Of a stretch of DNA of 64,000 bases, positions 55,042 to 64,000 are shown one piece after another (positions within the stretch are counted from its first letter, which is position 1; each line of letters opens with the position of its first letter). A program made the position numbers and the translations under genes. The stretch covers positions 1,040,501 to 1,104,500 of the forward strand of contig JAIWZP010000001.1 of the NCBI GenBank assembly GCA_025201375.1. The letters run 5' to 3'. This DNA comes from Gongronella butleri. Its lineage: Eukaryota > Mucoromycota > Mucoromycetes > Mucorales > Cunninghamellaceae. Below the pieces are notes generated by a model. The model ran no database searches, had not been told where the DNA came from, and saw only the letters and a list, made by a program, of their open reading frames with translations.

Positions 55042-56971
55042 TTATTGGTTCTCGATGAATCGAATGGCATTGCCGAGCTCATCGAGCATATGGCTCGTGA
55101 GCACGGCGCGACCGTGCTTTTCAAAGGCGAGGCGGCTGCTGTGGCGCACAATGGTGCACGCGTTCCATGCTGCGTAAAGAGGGTACGCGTCCGGGGTAAT
55201 GTTTTGCCTATTGAGTATCACGAAAAATGTAAATGCAAAGAATGTCACGCGATTTTCTATTCTTTTTTTTTTTTTTTTACTCTTCCAGGAAGGACGCGTT
55301 CACTTTGTCCCACGCCATAAACGAAGCAATGGCACCAGACAGGATGTCACCTTGTCCACCCATGCGCTTCAGGCCGCCTGGTTGGTCGTTCACAAACACT
55401 GCAGGAAAAAAAAAATAAGCTTGACACTGCCATTCTTGGCCTATTTTGACCGAGGCCGCCACAATATGAATTAAAATGCGGAGTTTTCACTTGCCATGTT
55501 GGTCGTTGGCTATGATGTCAGCTTGTCCTTTGCGCACGACGGTGACACCACCAAGGGCACGGCTCAGATCTTGTGTGACACGACCAGGGTCGGATTGTTC
55601 CATGTCAATATTCTATGAAAATAAGTCGCGCGTGACAGAAACGTAAGAATGCAAAAAGGAATGAGGATACCAGGCTAGAAATTCGCGCTCAAAATGGCTG
55701 CGCCCCCATAGCCACCGGCTAAGCGGCAATGTCATTGCTGAGCCCTTGGAACTCACCATTGTCTCACAAAGACGCTTGAATTCAACGACATTGGGCGTCA
55801 GCACCGCGTGTCGATAATCTTTAATGGTCGTAGGATCGTGCTGCACCAAAAAGAGCCCATCCTAAAGCCCGGTCGCACCAAAAAAAAAAGGGAGGGTTTG
55901 TACTTTTCTTCATTTTGTGTTCCATGAGGGCTTACGGCGTCAATGACGATGCGCATTTCCAAAGCACGCGCCTTTTCCAGGACACGCTTTGCCGTGGCCT
56001 GCATGGTGGCATCACGCGACAGACCGGGACCGATGATCAGGACGTGCAAACGAGGCAAAAGGTCGGTGATGCGCTTAACACTGTTTTGGATCGTCGCATC
56101 CGACTGCTGGCCAATACGCATGTACGGATGCACAATCAAATCTGCACGCAACGACAATCAATGGCGTCAATTGGGCATGAAAAAGCATCAAACAACGATT
56201 ACCTGGCGAGTAGCTCTAGTCAAAAAGAAAAAATGTAGAGGAGGGGGGAAAATGAGGAGTCGTAAAGGATGATCATCTTGCTTACCTTGATGGGGCCAGA
56301 AGCCCCAGGCTCACAAAAGACATGTCCAAGATCGGCGCCCTAGAAACAAAGAAAAAATGTTGATGAATGATGTCAAATTTCAAGAACTGAGCGGGGAGAA
56401 GGCGAAGGGATGCTGCATTTGTAAGCGGAAGCGCGCTTGGATGAATGTCAAGCGTGTCAGGTGCAATGGGTGGCGCGACGGAGCAATGGAAGGTGTGTAA
56501 AAAAAGAATTAAAGCCAAATCATGGCCATTTGCAGCACTTCAAGGCAATAACAGGCCGCATCCCAAGAATTGAAGGCGAGGAACAGCAATTGCAGGTGCG
56601 TTCAAGCGATTTCGCATCTCCGCCGGGCCATTGGCCACGTCAGCGCGTGACAAGAGAATGAAAAGAGCGGGGGAAATGCAAAATGCTTACCAATTTCATA
56701 GCACTGATGCCGCTAAAGAAAGGCGCACCCGTGTATCTAGCAAAACAAGACAGTGAGAGGGTCATATTTAATGACGCTCACCGCGTCTCCTACTCTTCAG
56801 AGCCTCCGACGACGCCAATACGGCCTAAAAGGCAAAAAAAAAAGGCGTGAGAAGCGAGTTTTGGCAGTGTGTCAAGCTAGCGACGGTCTTACCGGCCTCT
56901 CCTTTGTGCAAGTGGGAGGCAAGAGGGGGCAAAAAGTGCTTGACTTTGGAAAGGTCTGGCTTTGGTGGCAT
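55042..56971 (-). CDS. ATP/ADP-dependent (S)-NAD(P)H-hydrate dehydratase
   Basis: Repairs damaged hydrated NADH/NADPH using ATP or ADP (NNRD, CARKD/YKL151C family). Ten exons: 56971-56893, 56824-56794, 56736-56691, 56339-56286, 56215-56203 (13 nt), 56141-55936, 55861-55757, 55612-55495, 55398-55281 and 55207-55042; 311 residues. Motifs are [86 protein letters not shown] and the ribokinase-fold signature [19 protein letters not shown]. The intron after exon 8 begins with GC (CATG|GCAAGT) and ends in CTGCAG; only this keeps the frame. MPP6 starts divergently 213 bases away. Confidence 0.92.
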
Positions 56972-57184
56972 GACGTTGGCTGGTAAGACGTCGAGTGTGT
57001 AAGAAAAAAGAAAAAAAAAGGGGGTCTAGCGCGGGGGTATCATGCGCAGTGTCCCATCAATTTCTCCGTCTGGGGCGCGCTGGTTGGCGGAGCGGTGGCT
57101 TTTTCCCAATTTCAAAGCCCTGCTTGCTGCGAACCGCGCTCCCATTTTCGTTTCTCGTCCTTTTTTTCACCACTTTCGCGCACG

Positions 57185-58031
57185 ATGGTTGACCAGAAAA
57201 AGCCAGACAGCAGCAAGAAGGCGTCGTCCAGGCTGCTTGGCATGAAAGTAAAGCCAAAACAGCTTAGACACTAGACAACACACGTAAAAAAAAAAGACGC
57301 TTTTACACGCTGACACGCTTCTTTTTTTGCTGTTTGAAGTTTATGCAACGCACCATGGAGCTCGAGCAGAAGCAGCAGCTGGAGCAGGAGATGAAGAAGA
57401 TCATTTCCGAAGCCGAGTGGAAAATTGACTATGAAGCACAGCAAGTTCAAAAGCCGTAAGACGCGAAAATACCCATTCCCCCCCGTTTATCGCCTTCAAT
57501 GGATCGCTGTTTTCGTTGCCAAAGGCCGTCCACGACCCTCAATTTCCTCTGGCAGAGCGCTCACCAGCCCGATTTTTTTATTTTTTTCGCAGAAAAATTC
57601 GCGTCGAGTACCAGCCCAGCTACCTCGCCTTTGATACCACCCCCACTGTCGGCCGCATGACGTTCCAGCGATTCAACCAGCCCACAATGGTACGCAATTT
57701 ACGAGCAAGCGCAGCATTCACATGGCACAATGTGTCTGAGACGCATGACAGCGGACATCGCGGCTCAATTCCCTTTTTTTTTTCGTTTTTTTTATAGGAG
57801 GAAGAGGCATTGGAAGCCGAGGCAAAGGCCCAGGCGGCCAATGGCGAAGACGACGAAGACGACAATGACGAGGAATTGTTAAGAAACATGCGACGAAAAC
57901 AGGGCGGCTCCAAGCGATCTCTCAAACAGGTTTCTGGCGACGACAAGAAGAAAGGCAGCAAAAAGGCGCGCAAGGACAACGACAACGACCAAGGGTCGTC
58001 GAAATCTAGGACATTCATGAAACCAAAATGA
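57185..58031 (+). CDS. MPP6: nuclear exosome cofactor Mpp6 (M-phase phosphoprotein 6)
   Basis: Small basic RNA-binding protein that joins the Rrp6-containing nuclear exosome and assists Mtr4-driven RNA decay and rRNA maturation. Four exons, 57185-57247, 57340-57455, 57593-57689 and 57798-58031, give 169 residues. The N-terminal SRLLGMKFMQR motif, known to contact Rrp40 in homologs, is split by intron 1. EAEWKIDY, RVEYQPSYLAF and the conserved VGRMTFQRFNQP follow, then an acidic stretch (EDDEDDNDEE) and a Lys-rich tail ending TFMKPK. Length and order match Mpp6. It is divergently paired with the NNRD gene. Confidence 0.92.
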
Positions 58032-59568
58032 TAAAATAAATGATTCCATCGTGCATTTCATTGCTCGCTCCATGCTTACCTTGCGCATTTGCATCTCAAA
58101 TCAATGGCATCCTGCCGCATTGTCTGATAAGGCCGAATTGCATTGACAGAAAAGAACAAAAAGCGAGTAAAGCACAGGGTCGTGTAACATCAATGCTGTC
58201 TGAACGCGTGTTCTGCAGAAAAAAAATTGTAAAATACGCCTTTTTTGTATTTTAGTGGTTTAATCAGTAAAGGTACCGCCTGCAAGAGCATCTGCCACGT
58301 TAAACAGACAATCCCAGGCTTTCTCGTTCAAATGAGCTCACCCTTGTGGCACTGTGGCCACTGGATGGCGCTCAATGTCCATTTTCAAAAATCGCGAATT
58401 TTTCAAGGGGTCTAATCATGGATTTGATCGAGCTGAAATTTGGGTCCTTAGATCACCACACCATTCAACCACACGGTACATGATCTTCATTCACCGGCAA
58501 TTATGCAATAAAAACCTAGGGGTGCATCGATTGATTTTTGCGTAAATGCAAGTTTTTGCTGTTTGACATCAGGGTTTCCACTCAAGGCTACTTTGAGGAG
58601 GATTGGTCACAGCGCCTGCAAACACGCGTCACTAGAACGTGCACGACCTGACGCGTACACCGGCATTTGTGATCCGTGAAAAAAATGAGTTTGAGCAGAA
58701 TTGACGGGATACAAAGAAAGATATACTTTGGGCGAATTTTGACACGTGATTGCTCTCCCCACAAAGCACCGGACGTGTTCCTCGCTAATAATAATTGAAT
58801 GCCCTTGCACTCGACTTGTAGTAGAACGTTAAATCGACTCCTTTTATCGCGTTCTCGTCGAGCTGGACGATGGTAAAGAAATACCTTCAAACGCTCGTAA
58901 CGCAGAATCCAGATGGATAACCCCCGTTTTTTATATCATTTTTACTGTCAATCATGGTACGAACTTGCTTGTGTACAGGTTTGGTTCAGATCGGCGAACT
59001 TGAATTTTCAATTTTTGACATCGACGCCAAACCAGGGAAAAACGTGCGCACGCGATAGCTCGGGTAATTCATGATAGAATCCGCCCAAACTTGAAACGTG
59101 TAATGATTGAGGCACAGACGCGACGCCGTTCGCGTTTTGGCGCGCTTGACTAGGGCAACCTTGGGATGACCTTGATGCATTCCTAAAATACTATTTTACA
59201 ATATTATTTTCGCCAAGAACAAGAATTGAGTGTTTAAACTTTGCAGCATTGTGTCAATGCCCAACAGAAACAACTGGTATAAATTTGAAAGTGATCGGAT
59301 CGCTGTAACACTAGCAAACTCGAATTGATGCCTTTTGGCCGATGGATGCTGCTTGTAAAATGGCGGAACGGACCTTCGGCCATTTTGAGCAGCGGGGATT
59401 TGCGTCTCTCATAAAAGTCCGGGAAATCAAAATGAAGGGGTATGGCCCAACCTTGTGTTTTTTTTTTCTTCTTCCCTCTCGACTTTTTTTTTTTTTTTAC
59501 TGTAAGCGGCCACTTGCACCCTTGCCCACCCTCGTATCATCGCTCACACATCCTTCTCTAAATAGACC
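58032..59568. other. gene-free interval with repeat copy D
   Basis: About 1.5 kb. The left part is the 3' flank of MPP6, the middle holds repeat copy D, and the right end is the T-rich promoter/leader of the ATP synthase gene (59458-59565). No other gene is supported. Confidence 0.55.
58255..58570 (-). repeat. dispersed repeat family I, copy D
   Basis: Inverted relative to copies A-C. Its reverse complement reproduces in order 'gatgcacccctaggttttta', 'ttgccggtgaat', 'gaatggtgtggtgatct', 'cccttgaaaaatt', 'attgagcgccatccagtgg' and 'ctcatttgaacgagaaag', matching copies A, B and E. Confidence 0.7.
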
Positions 59569-59801
59569 ATGGCTTTCCGCTTGTTGTCCAAGAACGCTGC
59601 AGGTAAAGCGGCCCGTTGCACTTGTTTTTGACCGTCTGTTTACACTTTTTTATTATTCGTTTTTTGCTAGTTGCTGCCGCTGCTCGCCCTTCCTTGATGG
59701 CCGCCTCCCGCCAAACGGCCCGCGCTGCTTTGTATGTCATTAATTCGTGATAGACCATCTTTTTGTCGTCTGAGCAGGGTTCAATGGCTTGAAATTGACG
59801 A

Positions 59802-59834
<33 letters not shown>

Positions 59835-60563
59835 TTTTTGAAAATTAGTGCCCGCGGCTACTCGACGCCTGCCGCCGAGGAGAAGAAGAGCAGCGTGCTT
59901 GACAGCCTTCCCGGCGAGTCTGTTGCTGCCAAGGCTGTTTATTTGACTGCCGGTACTGGTGCTGCCACTGCGTTGATTTCCAAGGAAATCTACATTTTGA
60001 ACGAAGAAACGCTTGTTCTCGTTGCTGCTGCCGGTCTTTTGGGCGTTGTGCTCAAGTACTTGCGCGAGCCCTTCACCAACATGGCCAACGATCACATTGC
60101 TCGCATCAAGTCTGTCCTCAACCAGGCGCGCGATGATCACAAGTCGGCCGTTCAAGACCGCATTGACCAGGTTGGCCAGATGAAGGACCTTGTGGACGTC
60201 ACCAAGGCTCTGTTTGAGCTGTCGCGCGACACCGCCAAGCTCGAGGCCGAGGCTTTCCAGCTCAAGCAGCAGGTTGCCGTCGCCGCCGAGATCAAGAGCA
60301 CCTTGGACTCGTGGGTCCGCCATGAAGTCAACGTCCGCGAGCGCGAACAGAAGCAATTGGCCACCTACCTCATCGAGAAGATCCAAAAGGATCTCCAGGA
60401 TCCCGCCATCCAGCAACAAATCCTCGACCAAGCCGTCGTCGACATCCAAGGTAAAGATTCAAAAAGATTCAAAAAGAAAAAAAAAGAAAAAAAAAGAGAG
60501 AAATGGTGATGCTGATGACCTGTTTTTTTATTTTTTTTTTTTGTAGCTCTTGCCAAGAAATAA
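59569..60563 (+). CDS. ATP4: mitochondrial F1Fo ATP synthase subunit b (subunit 4)
   Basis: Peripheral-stalk subunit of the mitochondrial ATP synthase, 237 residues. Exons: 59569-59602, 59671-59731, 59849-60450 and 60547-60563; the last codes only the final residues (ALAKK). The N-terminal ~35 residues are basic and Ala/Arg/Ser rich (MAFRLLSKNAA... ARGYSTP), a presequence probably cut near ARGYS. EEKKSSVLDSLPGE and two hydrophobic segments (AAKAVYLTAGTGAATALIS, LVLVAAAGLLGVVLKYL) are followed by a long charged coiled coil to the C terminus, as in fungal Atp4. AATAAA occurs at 60626. The intron before exon 3 contains a T run of about 25. Confidence 0.95.
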
Positions 60564-60625
60564 ACGATGCAATTGAAGATGCCATAGACACACCACTCAA
60601 TTTAAAAATGTACCATTCATGCAAT

Positions 60626-60631
60626 AATAAA
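60626..60631 (+). terminator. polyadenylation signal of ATP4
   Basis: AATAAA 63 bases after the stop codon; the convergent SMAP-domain gene ends 32 bases further on. Confidence 0.5.
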
Positions 60632-60662
60632 GCAATTGTGTTTTGTTCAAATGTTGTTTTTT

Positions 60663-61325
60663 TCATCGGCTAAATCCGAGCCCTCCGCGGCCAGCAAACT
60701 GCTGCTTGCGGAATTGCATCCCTTGGTTGAATTGCCTTTCCAATTGATTGGAAATCTTGCGGCCCTCGTCGTCGTCAATGGCTGATTTCGACGTGCCTTG
60801 CGAAGAACTGGTCGCAGACGCATTGCTGGCCTTTTTCGCGCCGAGCAGCTTCATAAACTTGTTTTGGCGCGCCTCGTCGCCACCAAAGGACGCCTTGCTC
60901 CAATCATTCCATCCACCGGCTTGCTGCTGCGGCTTCTCCTCCTCACGGAGCGCTGGTTTGGCCTCGACAACAGACTCCTCTATTTTTTTAAAGGCATCAG
61001 CCTCGAATTCGCGCGCGTTCATGCTGCTCGGGCTTACCGTGCTTCTTGTGCTCCTTGTGCTCCTTGTGGTGTTCCTTGTCTTTTTTCTTTTTCTTGTCCT
61101 TTCTCTCCTTTTTGTCCTTTTTGTCCTTCTTGTCCTTCTTGTCCTTCTTGTCCTTCTTGCTCACCTGCAAAGTGCATAAACGTGAGCTCTCAGTCCACGC
61201 GTGGATCTCGTCGACGGCTCGATCCAAGGCGCTTTTACCTTGTTCTTGTCGGCGTTGTCAACGCCCAAGTCCTTTTTCTCCTTTTTCTCCTTTTTGCTCT
61301 TTTTCGTGATCGTGCTGCTACCCAT
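60663..61325 (-). CDS. lysine-rich SMAP-domain protein (KNOP1-like)
   Basis: Three exons, 61325-61239, 61164-61038 and 60979-60663, encode 176 residues. The N-terminal half is a Lys/Asp/Glu/His array, including five tandem KKD units and EHHKEHKEHKKH, suggesting nuclear or nucleolar location. The C-terminal half has GGWNDWSKASFGGDEARQNK, FMKLLGAKK and LERQFNQGMQFRKQQFAGRG, which I recognise as the small-acidic-protein (SMAP) domain found at the C terminus of animal KNOP1 and related fungal proteins. Molecular function is not established. Intron 2 is 58 bases and is needed because reading through meets a stop. The gene is divergent from TFIIE beta. Confidence 0.82.
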
Positions 61326-61741
61326 GGTGGCTATGTGTCGTGGAAAATAAATAAAAAAAGAGCGGGAAGAAAGCGACAAATTACAATGGCCATCTTGCAT
61401 TGACTTTTTTTTGGCCGTCCTGGTTCCCAATGGCGCCCGACTGCCCTTTTTTGCAAATTTTTACTGCCTTTCCGGCCAAGGCACCAAGATCGAGCATTAT
61501 CCCATTCGATGAAGAAAATTTCCAGCTTGCAAATGAGCCTGCCGACATTACATCAAAAACCGATCATGATCAGCAATGGCCAAAATGAGATTTTGACAAG
61601 CTGGCGCAGGCAAAAAAAAAAAAAAAAAGCGTGTCTTGCCTATTTTGAAAGAGGGATTCCGCCCGCCCTGTCGACTTTTTTTTCTCGTTCTTTCTCTTTC
61701 TCTTTCTCTTCTTTTTTTTCGCCCCTTTTTCTTGCTACATA
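61326..61741. promoter_or_regulatory. intergenic region between divergent SMAP-domain and TFIIE beta genes
   Basis: 416 bases between the two start codons. A long pyrimidine tract (61676-61735) is the TFIIE beta leader, and an A run of 16 is at 61612-61628. No specific factor site is recognised. Confidence 0.5.
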
Positions 61742-62943
61742 ATGTCCAAGCTTAATGATCAGGTCAACAGCTTTAAAAAGTCGTTGAATGCCAATACAAT
61801 GATCGGCGCCAAGCGCGTGGCCAGCGGCACGATGCGGCAGTCGTCGACGGGCAGCAGTAGCGGCGGCAGCGGTGCCGCCAAACCACACAGCACCGGCCAA
61901 CGCCGATCGTACGACTATATGAAGCGGAAAAAGAAGAATAGTAAGTCAATTGAGGGCGATAAAAGCGAGGAATGATCAATGACCAACGTCCAATTGCCTC
62001 GTTTTCATAGCGACATACTCACAGCCGGCAAATACGGGCACGGGCAAGCACGCCATGAGTCAATTGTACACGGTGATGCAATTTCTAAAGGACGCCGATG
62101 GCCCACAGTCTGTCGTCAGCATCACAAGCCGTACAAAAGTCAACATTGATACCAACAAAGCCCTCTGGGATAAGCTCATCGCCAATGACAAGGTCGATTA
62201 CGACCCGGTCATGCAGACGTTTGCCTACAAAGTATGAAAAAGGCCATCCAAAGAGTCAAAATTGAGCCTGATCTCATGCTTTTTTTTTTTTTTTGTGCAA
62301 TTAGCCAACGTATCAAATCAAGTCCAAAGAAGAGCTGCTAAATTTGCTGGTGTCCATGAAGCAGCTCGGCGGCATGGATTACAAGGATTTGAAGGAATCG
62401 TATATGAAAATTAGCGACGCCGTCGAAGAACTTGCCGCCGACGGCGATATCCTCGTTGTCCGCAACAAGGACGGGCAGCCGCGCGGTCTTTTCCACAATG
62501 ACCCAAAGTACAACACACACATGGATAGTGGTAAATCATCTATTTTTTTTTATTGACAAGTCTTGGGAATTCATGCCATTTCTTGTTTTTTAATGCAGAA
62601 TTCCGGGCCATGTGGTCTGAAATTCGCATCCCCGACGAGACCGATTTGCCAAAGCAGTTGGAGAGTGGTAAGAAGAGGCGCGCGTCCCCTGTTCCTCTTA
62701 ATGCGACTCAATTTTTATTTTTGTTTTTCACACTTTTAGCTGGTCTCAAGACAATGGAAGTGTTCGAAAAGAAGGTCGTGGCCGACGTAAGTTGCGAATT
62801 ACGATATAGGACACGCTTGTGTACTCATATTCGCTTTATAGCCACAACCAAAACGCTCAAAGACGCGAAACAAAAAGATCAAGATCACAAACACTCACTT
62901 GTCGCATATCGATCTGTCCAAAGACTATGTGCCCAAGAAATAA
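61742..62943 (+). CDS. TFA2: transcription initiation factor IIE subunit beta
   Basis: General RNA polymerase II factor that with TFIIE alpha recruits TFIIH to promoters. Six exons, 61742-61940, 62011-62231, 62305-62530, 62599-62667, 62740-62786 and 62842-62943, give 287 residues. A Ser/Gly-rich basic N terminus ends RRSYDYMKRKKKN. The first winged helix follows (QLYTVMQFLKDADGPQSVVS...KVDYDPVMQTFAYKP). The second has YQIKSKEELLNLLVSMKQLGGMDYKDLKESYM and ELAADGDILVVRNKDGQPRGLFHND. Near the end are EFRAMWSEIRIPDE and a basic tail (QPKRSKTRNKKIKITNTHL). Order and length match fungal Tfa2. Confidence 0.95.
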
Positions 62944-63034
62944 AAAAATCTACTTTACAATCATGCAATTTATTTTGGTTTTGTAGGAAGGAAAAAGGGG
63001 GATATAGGTAGGGATGCTGTATGAATTGGATGAT

Positions 63035-64000
63035 CTACACGCGGAACACGAGGCAATGGCCGTCGTCCGAGGCCGTCACGACCGCTTGGCCATCACTACA
63101 GAACAAAAAAAAAAAAAAAAAAAAAAAAGTGAGCATGCACGTCGATTTTTCTTGTTTTCTTTTGTTCTTACTCGGACACGGCGAAATCCAGAATGGCATC
63201 GCGATGGCCCTTCCAAGTCTTGACGCACTCTGAAGTGCGTGCATCCCACATCTTCACCGTCTTGTCTGCCGAGCACGACACCAAGAAAGGCGCGTTTTTG
63301 ACAAAGCACACCTTGATAATGGCGTCCTGTCACGAAAAAAGAAGAAAAAGCGTGTCAATCGCGTGTCCAATTGCCCAATTGCCCGATTGCCCAATGGCAA
63401 CCATGTATGTATCCCTTACCTCGTGGTGAAGCGTGGCGCGCAGACGATGTGTTTGAGTATCCCAAATGGAGATGGTACCATCCACAGAGCCCGTCGCAGC
63501 CAGGGCGAGCCTAATCACGAGAAAACAAAAAAAAATGAGACAGGACCATCACAATCATAACAAAAAAAGAACAAAGGTTGCTTACACGTCGCAAAAGGCG
63601 ATGGATTCAATCGAGTCGGCGTGGTTCTCAAAGGCCGCAACAATGGTGCCATTGACGACGTTGATGAGACGGGCCTTGCCCTCCATGTCGCCCGAAATGA
63701 CGAGCGAGCTGTCCTTGTTGACGGCAAGGCTGGTGATGCCGTCGGCGTGGAAGCGCGCATCATCGCCAGACAGGCGATACAGCGCGGCCGCGGTCTTGGG
63801 GTCCCAAATGATCATCGACGTGTCCTCCGACACGGAAACAATCTTTTTGCCGTCCGGCGTGAAGCAGCCCGCCGTCACAGGGCCCGCATGGCCATTGAAA
63901 ACGTTCATGAACTTGCCGCTGGGCACTAATGAAATAAAAAAAAAGAAGGGGGATCAATGATTGAAAAAAAAAAGAAAAAAAAGCTAAAAATCTTACTGGC
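63035..64000 (-). CDS. SQT1: WD40 protein, Sqt1/AAMP family (5' part outside window)
   Basis: C-terminal part of a WD-repeat protein. Exons in the window: 64000-63997 (end of an exon), 63925-63586, 63510-63420, 63326-63172 and 63095-63035. Repeats visible are GHAGPVTAGCFTPDGKKIVSVSEDTSMIIWDP, HADGITSLAVNKDSSLVISGDMEGKARLI, HADSIESIAFCDVLALAATGSVDGTISIWDT, a DAIIKVCFVKN...ADKTVKMWDARTSEC repeat, and GHRDAILDFAVSEDGQAVVTASDD. The phrases VTAGCFTPDGK and GHRDAILDFAVS are characteristic of AAMP/Sqt1. Yeast Sqt1 is the dedicated chaperone that loads ribosomal protein uL16 (Rpl10) during 60S maturation. The N-terminal repeats lie beyond the right edge. Confidence 0.88.

Overview
The window is nuclear DNA of a fungus. 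It carries protein genes split by many short introns (mostly about 50-150 nt, GTAAGT/GTAAAA donors, TTTTAG or TGCAG acceptors), one tRNA gene, and no bacterial operon signals. Several families point to fungi: a peroxisomal multifunctional enzyme with two SDR domains plus a MaoC hydratase and no SCP2 domain, a Pho84-type phosphate:H+ symporter, a Dal5/ACS-type anion transporter, and the Ssd1/Dis3L2, Sqt1/AAMP and Ptc7 families. Very long A/T homopolymers sit next to splice junctions throughout. I cannot name the species; an early-diverging (non-Dikarya) fungus is my inference.

Layout. 1-28 kb is gene rich: glycerol-phosphatase (-, cut by the left edge), MFE-2 (-), Ssd1/Dis3L2-type RNB protein (-), RPL27 (+), an intronless unknown gene (+), an intronless UBZ/UIM zinc-finger gene (+), a DEAH-type helicase (-), a Ptc7-like PP2C phosphatase (-), a helical-repeat unknown (-), GOLPH3/Vps74 (-), tRNA-Met (-), then a truncated SDR fragment and a frameshifted gene relic. 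29-35.5 kb is an AT-rich, gene-poor island with duplicated repeats and a strong excess of the heptamer TACWGTA. 35.6-39.6 kb holds the phosphate transporter (+) and a His/Gln/Pro-rich protein (+). After a second repeat-bearing gap come a Dal5-like transporter (-), a membrane PDI (-), 6-phosphogluconate dehydrogenase (-), two divergently transcribed stomatin-like genes (-/+), NAD(P)HX dehydratase (-), Mpp6 (+), another repeat-bearing gap, mitochondrial ATP synthase subunit b (+), a SMAP-domain lysine-rich protein (-), TFIIE beta (+), and a Sqt1/AAMP WD40 protein (-, cut by the right edge).

The genes are mostly housekeeping and unrelated in pathway. Loose themes are RNA handling (RNB protein, Mpp6, helicase), ribosome production (RPL27, Sqt1), mitochondria (Ptc7, ATP synthase b), redox cofactors (6PGDH makes NADPH; NNRD repairs hydrated NAD(P)H) and solute uptake. 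Several neighbours are head-to-head with intergenic distances of about 0.2-0.4 kb, suggesting shared promoters. The least explained parts are a five-copy dispersed non-coding repeat family, the TACWGTA-rich island, the frameshifted relic at 27.4-28.9 kb, and the two intronless genes lying between repeat copies. I found no convincing wholly new system.
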